Source: Rhynchospora pubera (Eukaryota; Streptophyta; Magnoliopsida; Poales; Cyperaceae). Taken from it: DNA of 64,000 nt. How positions within the stretch are numbered: the first letter of the stretch is position 1; each line of letters begins with the position of its first letter. Both the position numbers and the translations under genes were made by a program. Under the pieces are notes generated by a model. It saw nothing but the letters and a program-made list of their open reading frames with translations, was not told the DNA's origin and did not search any database. Where the stretch lies: positions 203,585,902-203,649,901 of the forward strand of contig CM051459.1 in NCBI GenBank assembly GCA_028095005.1, written 5' to 3'. Positions 53,910 through 64,000 of the stretch are shown here, piece by piece.

Positions 53910-56900
53910 TTAAGAAAGACCCCTAACTTTTCCAGTGGCAATATCGACATCTATATCGAAAAAGCAAGGTCGAGTGGGGAGGCCAGGCATGGTGCTCATT
54001 GTCCCTACAAGCGGGTAGATGAAACCGGCGCCAATACTGGCTCGAACATCCCTTATTGGTATGTTGAACCCAGTAGGTGCTCCTTTGAGGGATGCAATGT
54101 GCGAGAAAGAATACTGGGTCTTGGCCATGCATATTGGTAAACCTGAAAAACCTTGCTTCGTGTACAGCTCTATCTGCTTCTCAGCCTTCACAATAAGAAA
54201 AAAAAAATAAAGAATGAATAAATGAAGAAACAATTTCTGTTCTTCACACAAGGATTACTGCACCAAGTTTTGTCATCTTACAAGCTGGGTAGACTGCAGA
54301 ATGAATTGGCTAAACTGTTACAAAAGCATTTACATTCACAAACAAAAAGTCTATTGATTGCTAATTGGAGCATCTAATGTAAAGTTAAACCTCCAATTAG
54401 GTGTTAATCAGCAAAGAGAGTTAAATTTAGTATATACCTCTTCAGAATACTCCACACCACTAGCACCGTAAGACTTGGCTATTGCCTCAATCTTCTCTTT
54501 AATACTGATATCAAGAGGGTACAAAAATTTTAATGGCTGTGATTGGCTCTCACATGCCTTTTGCACAGCAATTCCAAGGTCCACCTGAAAAATATACAAA
54601 CAATCATTAACTTTCATTTAATATAGAATACATATGACATGTCGTTCCAATATCATCACCTGATCAAGAAATACCAAGTTTTTCTCTATTTCCTAATCTC
54701 AGATAAACAAATAAAAGCTAATTATAAGAATCTGATCTTTCAGTCGAGATTCAGATAGAGTGCTAATACTGTAAAACCTGAACTTTCTAGTATAATGTGC
54801 CCATTCCTATGATGATTAGTAATTTACTATGATACTAGTACTGGTTACATTAGTCGAAATACTCATAAAAAGTCAAAACCCATTAAATCAACCAACGTTA
54901 AACAAGCAAATAAATCTAAACAACAACGAATAACTCCAAATAAGGCATTAGGTAGGAAAACAAACCGCTCCTTTTCCACCATGAGCATGATGGGTACAAA
55001 TGACTGCATCAAAGGCACCGGCCCTGAGTGCTGCTTCCCTTACCACATTCATCTCCGCATCTGAATCTGTCGCAAACTTATTAATTGCCACAACCACACT
55101 CACCCCATACCCCTTTGTATTCTCTATATGCTTCGCAAGGTTCACACACCCAGCCTCAACAAGCGCCACATTCTCGGATGTATAGGCCTTATCCAAAGGC
55201 TTACCAGCCACCACCTCGGGCCCACCACCATGCATCTTAAGTGCCCTTATGGTTGCAACAATTACTGCACACTGTGGTACTAGTCCACTGTACCGACATT
55301 TTATGTTCATAAACTTCTCAGTACCAATATCAGCTCCAAAACCCGCTTCAGTCACCACAAACCCATTTTTACCGACTAACTTAAGTGCAATTTTGTCTGC
55401 AACAATTGAGGAATTACCATGAGCAATGTTTGCAAATGGGCCAGCATGAACCAATACAGGAGTTCCTTCTAGTGTTTGCATTAGTGTCGGATTAATTGCA
55501 TCCTTCATCAAAACCGTCAAGGCTCCACCTACACCAAGGTCGTCAGCAGTTATTGGTTCACCAGATTTACTATTACCAATCACCATATTACCAAGTCTCT
55601 CTCTCATGTCGCCTAAGGAGGTGGTTAGTGCCAAAACGGCCATAATTTCACTAGCAACTGAGATATCGAATCCTGTCTCTCTGACCATTCCCTTTTCTTC
55701 AGGTCCTTGTCCGATTGTGATTTTTCTTAGGAATCGATCATTCACGTCCATGACTCGACGCCAGGTGATTGATTGGGGATCAATGTCCAACCGAGCAAAC
55801 CTTTTTATTTCATCAGGTGTGAGGTCTTCTGGGTTTGTTTTGGAGATGCCAAGCTTTTTAAGCCGCCGATGCATTATATCTGCAAATGTTCGTTTGCCTT
55901 CTTTGTTTGGAGGGCATAATCTATTGGATAATAAATTCAGCAAATTAGGTACCATAATTCTCACCTATATAATTTTGTGTGCACGTTAGTGCCTATATGC
56001 ACTATTTTGCTTGTTTTTCCAGATTAGAACCAACACATTTTGCCACTGACAACAAATTCTTGTTTGCAAATCACAGTCAGAGCAATGGAAAAGGCATATC
56101 TCGTCAAGAATCAACAACTCTAACACTACATATAAATAAGTCAATTTTCTTTAATTAAAAAATTAAGCTAAAATTAAACAAACATTGATATCTTCGCTTC
56201 CAGCATGTCTCTACTAAGGAGAGAGCCATTTGTAGAGTCAAGATGACAATGTCACAGAAAATAAAGTTACCCTTTTAGTTTTAAAACGTTGTTAAATAAA
56301 CAGAAAATCAATAATGTTAGCCTCAAAGTAGAGCCATCTTATCAATTAATACCTTTCTGTTAAGTATTGTAACTAAGAACAATAACTTCTTATTTCTGTC
56401 ATTACAAATTCACATTTTGCTTATGAGATAATTTGGGAATATGTGCTGTATATGGTCAATTAACTGCGGTTACCTGTTGAAGAGGGCCTTGTCAGACTGA
56501 GAAGCCTCATGGAATATGCGGGTATCAATGGCTGCTGCCAGTAGATTGTTTGCAGCAGTGATGGCGTGTATATCTCCTGTAAGGTGGAGGTTGAACTCGT
56601 CCATTGGTATCACCTGGCTGTACCCACCTCCTGCAGCCCCACCTTTTATACCGAATGTCGGGCCCTGTGATGGCTGACGCAGGCATGTAAAAACCTGTTT
56701 TACGAAGATAGATACAAAGTTGTTAGTCCCATTTGTAGATAAACATGGTAACAGCAGAGCTCACACCAGTAGTTCGTTCATACTGGTACTGTGTATCATA
56801 GTAACGAATTTGGAATTTGGGAATATTGCAGCAAGGGATGCTGTGTACAAACTCATATTTTTAGAAAGCAAACAAAATATTTTGCAATTTTTGTGAATAA

Positions 56901-57944
56901 TTCGTGTATAATTTGCTTATTATTCTTAAAAATTTATAAATCGAGGAACACAACAGGTATAATTTGTGTGTTATTTGCAAATATTCCGCGAATTCTCAAG
57001 TAATACGTGTATAATTGCTTATTATTCTTAAAATTCATAAATCTAGGAACACGATAGGAATAGTATGTGTATCAAACAGGAATAGTATTTAATGCTTTGT
57101 ACCAACATTATAGTTGACAGAACTAAACCCCTTATAACAAGCCATCTTACCAACAGTTTTCAGAATTGAGTTCTTGTTCCTCTCACAATAGGCACAAGTC
57201 TAGATTCATTTTGGGCCAGGATAAACTGTATTCAAATTATTGTTATTGTGTTGAAATGTACAATTTATGACATGACCATGCAACACAATCCGATAAAGCA
57301 AATGACTTAAATTTAGTTTACAAATTTCAGTTAGACAAATCAATCATGCTCACTACACCATGTCACTAAAGTTGACTATAAGTTTTTTTTTCCTTTCTAT
57401 TAAATTAGAGTAACCAGACATGATCAACATAGTATTGAACTACCTTTTAGATAAGAACAAGCACACCAAGCATTCTCCACTAATCAAACAAACAAACAAA
57501 TTAACAAACTTGACACGAACAAATCAGAGGAGGGAGGTGAGACCTTTTTATCAAGGAAGGCACCAAGAGCTTGGCAGAGACCAACAGTGGTCGTCGACTT
57601 CCCTTCTCCAAGCGGCGTCGGAGTAATTCCTCCCACTACCACATAATACCCATCATCCGATCCTTGCAATTCATCAAGCACCGACAAAAGCACCTTCAAA
57701 ATTCAAATCTTTCGTCAAAATCACGAACCCAAATAAAGAAAAGAAGCAAGGAACCCAAAATGAGAAAGAAATGAGGAACCTTGGCCTTGTATTTTCCGTA
57801 CAAATCGTAGTGCTTGGGGCTGAGATTGAGGCTCTCAGCTATTTCAGAGATGGGGAGAGGTTGTACCGAGTTGGCGATGTCGATATCGGCCGGTACAGGA
57901 GATACCACCTCTAGCCTTCTTATCGTTTTTGAAGAAGAAGCCAT
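53910..57944 (-). CDS. THFS: Formate-tetrahydrofolate ligase (10-formyl-THF synthetase)
   Basis: Six exons (57944-57780, 57693-57544, 56694-56474, 55920-54966, 54584-54438, 54185-53910), each with GT-AG borders, join to an open frame of 637 residues, the usual plant length. The enzyme joins formate to tetrahydrofolate using ATP, feeding cytosolic one-carbon metabolism. The nucleotide loop TPLGEGKS is at 81-88, and the family signature GIKGGAAGGGY is at 120-130. The second signature VATIRALKMHGG and the RETGFDISVASEIM stretch lie in the long fourth exon. The end (MPGLPTRPCFFDIDVD, then GKVRGLS) is the standard C-terminus. No transit peptide is evident: the protein opens MASSSKTIRRLEVVSPVPAD as cytosolic plant forms do. 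No frameshift or missing motif was seen, so the gene appears functional. Confidence 0.97.
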
Positions 57945-58416
57945 TGTTGATCTATTATTACTCTCTTTTTTTTTTATTTTCTCTGGTTGTCAAGCTTTTT
58001 AGCTCAGTAGAGGAGAAGAGAGAAAGATGGGTTTTTTGTTTCTATTTTTTTAATGCTACATGGACCACGCCTTTTGTCTGGATAATCGCGGAGTCGTTGG
58101 ATTGGGGATGCAAAAAATGGTATTTTAAGTACCGGGATAAGATTAGATTCAAGTTCAACAAGAATCCAAAACAATTAGGATAAAAAACTGGACGGTGGGA
58201 CCATGTTTTGGTGCTGACAATGACACTCTCAGTCTCAGTGGCATGTTTTAGGTTCGTCTATTTTGTTCCTCAATTGCACAATTGTGCATTTGTGCTTAGA
58301 GAGATTTTATTAGTTGAATTTGGGTTTCACGCTATAATAGTGAATTAAAAAGGTCTTCAGTAAATTACTAAATTGTCATAGATCAGTAAATCACATGGTG
58401 GTATTAATACTATGAG
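57945..58416. other. Upstream region of the FTHFS gene
   Basis: The leader and promoter of the minus-strand FTHFS gene should lie here. The A-rich and GA-rich leader (57945-58030 on the complement) is typical, but I see no clear TATA box. The left duplication of the next transposon (TAATACTATGA) ends this stretch, so the promoter is at most about 470 bp before transposon sequence begins. Confidence 0.4.
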
Positions 58417-59925
58417 GAAATTGATTACTACCATCTCTATTTCTACCATCGCTCGAAGCGCTCCCCTCTCCTAACCCAGCGAAGCGAAGCGCTCCTCTCT
58501 CCCCAGCGAAGTGAGCCCTCTCCTCACCCTGCGAAGCGCTCCCTTCTCCTCATCCGGGTACGCTCCTCTCCCTTCGCACTCTTCAGTCTCTTCCTTCTGT
58601 GCATCTCTCTCACTTCCCCCTCCCTTCCTTCTGTGTGTCAGATTTTGTTCACTTTGTTTATTGCATCTGTTCAATTTGTTATTTTAAGTGTTCATTTTGT
58701 TTTGTCGTGCATCAGACTTTTATGTTTATTTTATACGTCTCACTTTGTTAGTGTAGATGTTCACTTTGTTCATTCATATATTCAATTTATTTCTTTTATG
58801 TGTTCAATTTGTTTTGTTGTGCGTCGGATTTCTGTGTTTATTTTATATGTCTCACTTTGTTGGTGTATATGTTCACTTTGTTCATTCATATGTTCAATTT
58901 GTTATTCTATATGTTCAATTTGTTTTGTTGCTTGTCAGATTTATGTGTTTATTTTATATCTCACTTTGTTAGTGTATATGTTCACTTTGTTCATTCATAT
59001 GTTCAATTTGTTATTTCTATGTGTTCAATTTGTTTTGTTGTGCGTCAGATTTCCGTGTTTATTTTATGTCTCACTTTGTTGGTGTATATGTTCACTTTGT
59101 TCATTCATATGTTCAATTTGTTATTCTATATGTTCAATTTGTTTTGTTGCTTGTCAGATTTATGTGTTTATTTTATATCTCACTTTGTTAGTGTATATGT
59201 TCACTTTGTTCATTCATCTGTTCAATTTGTTATTTCTATGTGTTCAATTTGTTCTGCTATGCGTCAGATTTCTGTATTTATTTTATGTCTCACTTTGTTG
59301 GTGTATATGTTCACTTTGTTCATTCATATGTTCACTTTGTTACTTTTATATGTTCAATTTATTTTACTGTGTGTCAGTGTTTATTTTTTATGTCTCACTT
59401 TGTTGGTGTATATGTTCACTTTGTTACTTTATGTGTTCAATTTGTTTTACTGTGCGTCAGTATTTATTTTTTATGTCTCACTTTGTTGGTGTATATGTTC
59501 ACTTTGTTCATTCATATGTTCAATTTGTTACTTTTGTGTGTTCAATTTGTTTTGCTGCTCGTCAGACTTCTGTGCTTATTTTATATGTCTCAGTTTGTTT
59601 GTGTATATGTTCACTTTGTTCATTCATATGTTCAACTTGTTACTTTTGTGTGTTCAATTTGTTTTGCTGTGAGGCGAAGTCTAAGGGAGACGAAAAAGGA
59701 AGGCGAGGTCTAAAGGAGGCAGAAAAGGGAGCGTCGGGAGTAGGAGAGAGGATCAGAGGGGAGGAGAGCGCGCACCAGAGAGAAGGGGAGGAGAGCGCAT
59801 CTGAAGAGGAGGGGAGCGCGCGGGAGGGAAATTGAGGTTAGCGATGGTAGAGAGATGCAGAATAGAGCGTGCGGAAGGGAACAGAGGGTAGCGATGGTAA
59901 ATTTAGCGATGGTGGTTATAATTTC
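58417..59925. mobile_element. Mutator-like non-autonomous element (copy 2)
   Basis: 1.5 kb with ends GAAATTGATTACTACCATC and, on the complement of the right end, GAAATTATAACCACCATCGC. Subterminal ACCATCGCT repeats occur at both ends. The flanks TAATACTATGA and GAATACTCTGA suggest a decayed duplication of about 10 bp. The content is that of copy 1 in reverse: the 112-bp array, then a purine-rich arm ending AGCGATGG. No transposase. It lies about 0.5 kb upstream of the FTHFS start codon. Confidence 0.75.
58630..59670. repeat. 112-bp tandem repeat array (copy 2, inverted)
   Basis: About nine units of roughly 110-112 bp. TGTTCACTTTGTTCATTCAT recurs once per unit, with GTGTTCAATTTGTTTTG between. 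Some units are shortened. A 400-codon open frame runs through it, with overlapping frames open too. This reflects absence of stops in the repeat rather than a Cys/Phe-rich membrane protein. Confidence 0.92.
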
Positions 59926-60069
59926 TGAATACTCTGATATAATAGAGAGATTTGGTTTAAAAATCTGGGCTCCAAAAGTTTATCCAGTGGGATTTACAAT
60001 TTTGCGTACCGGGCTTTATTAAGGCCCGTAGGCACAAATGTTCAAAACTTGGAACAACAATGTTGGATT

Positions 60070-60355
60070 CAGGAATTATAACTTTATAAGTGCCATCGGC
60101 AAATATACCATCACAGACATCGCTAAATATAAAGTGAACATATACAGCAAATAATGTGAACATATAAACGATCTAAGTGAACACTTACAAACAAATAAGT
60201 GTTGTCATCACTTGTTCAGAAGTTTACCTGCATATTCAACTAATTTTCATTGAACTTATTTGTTTGTATGTGTTCACTTTGTTTGCTCTATATGTTCACT
60301 TTATATTTAGCGATGGTAGGGATGACAAAACTGCAGATGGCAGTAATCAATTTCC
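60070..60355. mobile_element. Short Mutator-like MITE, 10-bp TSD
   Basis: 286 bp flanked by the 10-bp duplication ATGTTGGATT (60060-60069, 60356-60365). The right end, on the complement, reads GGAAATTGATTACTGCCATC, the same terminus as the 1.5-kb element 145 bp away. The left end is CAGGAATTATAAC, then GTGCCATCGG. The inner arms pair as CATCGCTAAATATAAAGTG and AACATATA, and carry the GTGAACA motifs of the 112-bp repeat in simplified form. Confidence 0.82.
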
Positions 60356-60872
60356 ATGTTGGATTAACTGAAAACAGATTATGGATTATAATGGTGGAAT
60401 TGCTAAATGCTTGAATAATTCTACTATGAAAATCCATTTCTAACTCTATTGAATCTCGTTTAGAGTACAAAATTCACAGAATAAAAATTATCCAGGCAAA
60501 TTAAAAAGGAATTCATAAATTGTGGTTAATCTTCTATTAACTTAGAATTGTACATAATATTTTTTTTTGAAAAAAGGTGGGAGCGCCATCCAGTTTCATT
60601 TGAAAAATGAAACAGAATTACAAAATAATAGAAAACACTACTCTACTCATCCTAATTATTCCCTCTTTACTACCCTAAACAATCCTATGTGTGACCTAAA
60701 AATCCCACACTTAACAAAAGGAATTGTTTTCCTGGTATTTTTTCATCCAACCATATGACATGCTTGTAACTATATATCTATTCTGTATCAAAAAGTATTA
60801 AACACCAACTGCTATCATAATTGCACTTCTCCCTTGTCACCTTCTCAGCACATCTCGTTTCCACTCTACTCT

Positions 60873-61985
60873 TCAAGAAGCCATCTTCTCATTTATTCTA
60901 TTGGTTTTAATCTTTTTAACTCTGTTGAGACAGGCCACCTGAGGTTGCAGACTCTTTCTAGGTCTCCTCTTACCACCAATCAATAACTGCAGTGCCAGTT
61001 TTTGAGATTCGGTGATGTTTCTTGGTGTGTCTTGAAGATTGAAACTTTCAGCTGGTCTCACCACACCAAGAGATCCATTTTCAGACCCACCCTCCTTTTG
61101 AGACTTTGTACCAGATATCTCCCCTTCTATAAACACAGGCTCAACACTTGTTGTAATCTCACTAGTATCAATATTATGATCTGTTTTTGCATTGCTACTA
61201 CTAATGGCTTTTTTATCTAACTCAATTTCATGTGCTCCAAACTCATAGGTGGTTCCACAATTGCCCCCAGACTCAATCTGAATTTCAACATCAGTTGTTT
61301 GCATCACCTCCACTCCATTATTGCCCATATGAGACTCTTTGATTTTGTCCTCAGTGCCTATTAATCCCCTTGAACTACCTAGATCTTTAATGTTTTCATG
61401 TTGAGTGTCAGGTATCTGGGTTTGGTCACAATTCTCATCAATCGCTATATCAATTTGTACACCATCCTTGGAAATTCTGACTACCCAGTCATGGTGAGGT
61501 ATTATCTGACACAATGCTCTCTGCACTTTTACCATTCCCCATTGCTCAGCATCCAGGAGAAAGGTCATTGTTTCAGCTGGATTCTTGATGCTTGGTGTCA
61601 AGTGAACAGTTCTAATTGGGTTTGTAGCAGTTAGGTTTTCGTACATCGAATCTGAAATGACATGAGGTCTAGGTTTAACAGGTGGTAGAGTTTCAATCGG
61701 AGTAGCCTTAATAGTGTCAAGTTGCATCTCAGTGCTTCTTGTATATTGAAATGCCTTATGCCCAAGGCAATTGCATGCGAAGCATGAAATCGGCTAATAA
61801 AACTGATAAGAAAAGTGACCTTTACCAGTACAACGAAAACAAACAGGGGAGGAAGGAGAAGAGGCTGCTCTAAGCTCTTCAATTTTAGAGTAGACCAGTG
61901 ATACTCTGTCAATTGGATCCGAATTAGGAAACCTTGTTCGTCGCCAATTCATCGGCTGGCCCATCTTGATCTGGTTCGTCGCCAT
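60873..61985 (-). pseudogene. Zinc-knuckle protein gene, disabled (LINE ORF1-like)
   Basis: From ATG at 61985 (MATNQIKMGQPMNWRRTR) the frame runs to a TAG at 61794-61796 and then stays open for another 300-odd codons to the stop at 60873. Around the break sit two zinc-knuckle half-sites: CFRCTGKGH and CFACNCLGH. In both, the fourth ligand expected four residues after H is lost (F and Y instead of C). The stop could be one mutation from a Gln codon. The C-terminal part is acidic, then ends basic (GGKRRPRKS, RVKKIKTNR). Double zinc knuckles followed by an unstructured tail are typical of plant LINE ORF1 or DUF4283-type proteins, but the DUF4283 part is not seen. Confidence 0.65.
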
Positions 61986-62059
61986 TGCTGACATCAAATC
62001 TACGCTTAATTGAGCCTTGCAAGGTGCTGAATCGCCTCAGGAAGAGAATCTCTAGGGTT

Positions 62060-62260
62060 TGATCGCTTGTTGCTCCAGTTGCTCGCCTCTTCGATCTCAC
62101 CTCTCTCCTCTGCAATTGCCTCAGAATCGCTTCTTTGATCACCTCAGAATCACCTCTCCGTTCTCACCTCAGAATCACCTCTTCGATCAATCCTTTTTCT
62201 TCTTCGATCGTCTCAGAATTGCCTCTCGGATCACCTTAGAATTACCTTTTCGCTCTCCCC
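62060..62260. repeat. Degenerate CCTCAGAATCGCCTCT repeats in the retroposon leader
   Basis: CCTCAGAATC[A/G]CCTCT-like units recur about six times with TCGATCA spacers in the 5' part of the retroposon. Leader repeats of this sort are seen in some LINE promoters; a role here is inference. Confidence 0.7.
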
Positions 62261-62414
62261 TCTTACCTAAATTTTGTGAATTTTCTATGATTTTTCTGTA
62301 ATTTTTGGATTTTTGATGGGAAATTAGATCGGAATTAGGTTTTCGCAAATCGCTTTTTTATCGCCTCAAAAATCGCCTTGGGCGCCCCATTTCTTTTCGA
62401 ATTGTACATAATAT

Positions 62415-64000
62415 CACTATGCAAAAAAGCAAAATATTACTAAAACAAAAAGATATAGATCACCAACAAATAACAATGTTAAATGGATAAACAATTTCAT
62501 TTTATTTACTTTATTGACACAACGGTTAGTATGTACAATGCTCCATAAAATGATAATTATTATTTCTACAAAAGAACGATAGCAACCAGAGCCCCTTCTC
62601 TGTTAGTTCTGAATTAGAATTTATCCAAACTAGATCTTTTAGTTGCGGCTCCGCCGCAATTTTAATCAATATGCTACAAGTTAAGATTGAAATAAAATAA
62701 AATAAAATCTTATGCCATGTTTCAAATGATCAATAGATCATTTCAAGTGATTCACTGATTTATTAAGATGATATGGTTTCGGGATACAAAGAAAAAAAAT
62801 TCTTATATAGAATCATAAAATTAAACAATTATAAGATGTAGGTTTTTCTTAATTACTAAATAAAAGTACGAATATACAATCACTATAAAGACTTGCGTAA
62901 GACGAGTAATCAAATATTAAAATAGAAGAAGTTCACTATATTTTTTTACTGCATAGGAAGAGGTTTTCATTCGGTTCTAAAAAAAGATGAGGTTCATTAC
63001 ATATCTTTTTTTATAATTTTTTATTTCTCTTAATCCATTTGTTAATGGAAAAAATGAATAAATAACAAATACAGTACAATTTGGACAACATCAAATCAGA
63101 CTAAATTTAGTAACTTGTTTAATTTTTTTTCGTACTTGTCCATCAAATCAGACTAAATTTAGTAACTTGTTTAATTTTTTTTTTCATACTAAAAAATTAA
63201 TCGGTGTAATTTTATTACATAATTTTTAAAGGAAATAATATTATTTCCATGAACCCATATAAACAAATCAAATATAATCGGTTCATCAGCTAGATGTAGA
63301 ACATGTGCGGAAAGAAAAAATACAAAGGTAAATGCTTATGCACACACCTCCATGCAGTCCATCCTGTAACGAATTGCAATAACAATAAAATTCGACTTAC
63401 AGTCATATAGATGTGTACATTAGGAATTGCCACAATAGATCTCACTAAAACATTTTAGAAAGTCATAGGCACAACACACCAACTACTGCGTACACCATTA
63501 TTATGTTGAGCCCACCAAGCAACAAAAACAAAGAAGGTTCACTAAAGTCTTAAGAGAACCATTTTCATCTAAAAAACACTGAAGAGGATAACCCCTCCAG
63601 CATTAACCTTGCGCAGCGAAATCCATGCATAGCTCCATACAACAACCCATTCCAAAGCTTAATAATAACTATCACAACCCGCCACATTTTACATGCGGAT
63701 GGAAATCACAAAAAACATAGAGGCGCACTGTTCAGGATATATAGGTTTTTTCAATGCAATGACCATCTTCTCATCACTCCTTTTGTTATATCATGAAAAC
63801 TGACGTGTCGGCTAAACTCGATCAAGTCTTTTGCTTTAGAAATTTCAACAACTTTCGACATTTTCATATTTTTTGAAGGCTTAATTTTGCTTTCTATGTG
63901 CTGAAGGCTAAAGCAGAGCAAAGAAAAGCTAAAAGAAAAACGGGTCATAACTCCATAACTCATATTGATTATTTCTTTTTAAGAAATAGGGAGATATTTG
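62415..64000. other. Intergenic, no gene recognised
   Basis: AT-rich. A small hairpin TTGCGGC-TCC-GCCGCAA lies at about 62642-62658, without poly(A) or a clear duplication. A tandem duplication at 63089-63184 is listed separately. The open frame at 63751-63963 is unrecognised. Confidence 0.3.
63089..63184. repeat. Tandem duplication, 52-bp period
   Basis: CATCAAATCAGACTAAATTT, then AGTAACTTGTTTAATT and a T-run, occur twice with starts at 63089 and 63141. The two 42-bp copies are identical, so the duplication is recent. Confidence 0.92.

Larger units (their letters stand above)
60561..62398 (-). mobile_element. Complete retroposon with poly(A) end and 16-bp TSD
   Basis: The perfect 16-bp duplication GAATTGTACATAATAT lies at 60545-60560 and 62399-62414. 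On the minus strand the 1838-bp element starts near 62398, has a repeat-rich leader, then a damaged zinc-knuckle reading frame. It ends with a hairpin (9-bp stem GTTTCATTT, 3-base loop, 60593-60613) followed by the A-run at 60561-60568. Such ends mark LINE machinery. No reverse transcriptase is present, so it is either a non-autonomous family member or an internally deleted LINE with only an ORF1-like protein. Confidence 0.85.

Overview
The window is nuclear DNA of a flowering plant. The evidence is GT-AG introns, a cytosolic 10-formyl-THF synthetase with plant length and exon layout, an HD-Zip class II homeobox gene, an F-box/DUF295 gene, and plant transposon families (CACTA, hAT, Mutator-like, Ty1-copia solo LTRs, LINE-type retroposons). 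I cannot place it in a monocot or eudicot clade. It is gene-poor and AT-rich, and most of the identifiable sequence is transposon-derived.

Three genes look intact. An intronless F-box/DUF295 protein lies at 1588-2676 (+). A four-exon HD-Zip II factor, HAT14/HAT22-like with EAR-type repression motifs, lies at 27380-28918 (-). A six-exon formate-tetrahydrofolate ligase of 637 residues lies at 53910-57944 (-). They share no pathway and are separated by about 25 kb of repeats each, so each is probably regulated independently.

3.2-15.3 kb holds a 1.2-kb long-TIR element with a MITE nested in it, several GTTTGG-type MITEs, a 1.4-kb Mutator-like element full of 112-bp tandem repeats, a foldback element and an hAT MITE. 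15.9-23.7 kb is a nested stack that can be dated by target-site duplications: an hAT MITE (8-bp TSD) split by a 7.1-kb CACTA element (3-bp TSD), itself split by a 1.46-kb copia solo LTR (5-bp TSD). The CACTA carries same-strand fragments of at least three host genes (GRWD1-type WD40, class 3 lipase, LIM domain). 32-53 kb holds an hAT element, an Angela-like solo LTR, a row of three foldback elements and further MITEs, with two GC-rich, promoter-like islands that have no visible gene. 58.4-62.4 kb holds two more members of the Mutator-like family and a complete 1.84-kb retroposon with a 16-bp TSD, carrying a zinc-knuckle pseudogene.

The candidates for undescribed biology are the CCATCGC-ended Mutator-like family with its 112-bp repeat, the very short hairpin-plus-poly(A) insertions with 12-17-bp duplications, and the multi-gene-capturing CACTA. 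All boundaries were read by eye from terminal repeats and duplications. No alignment or database search was run.
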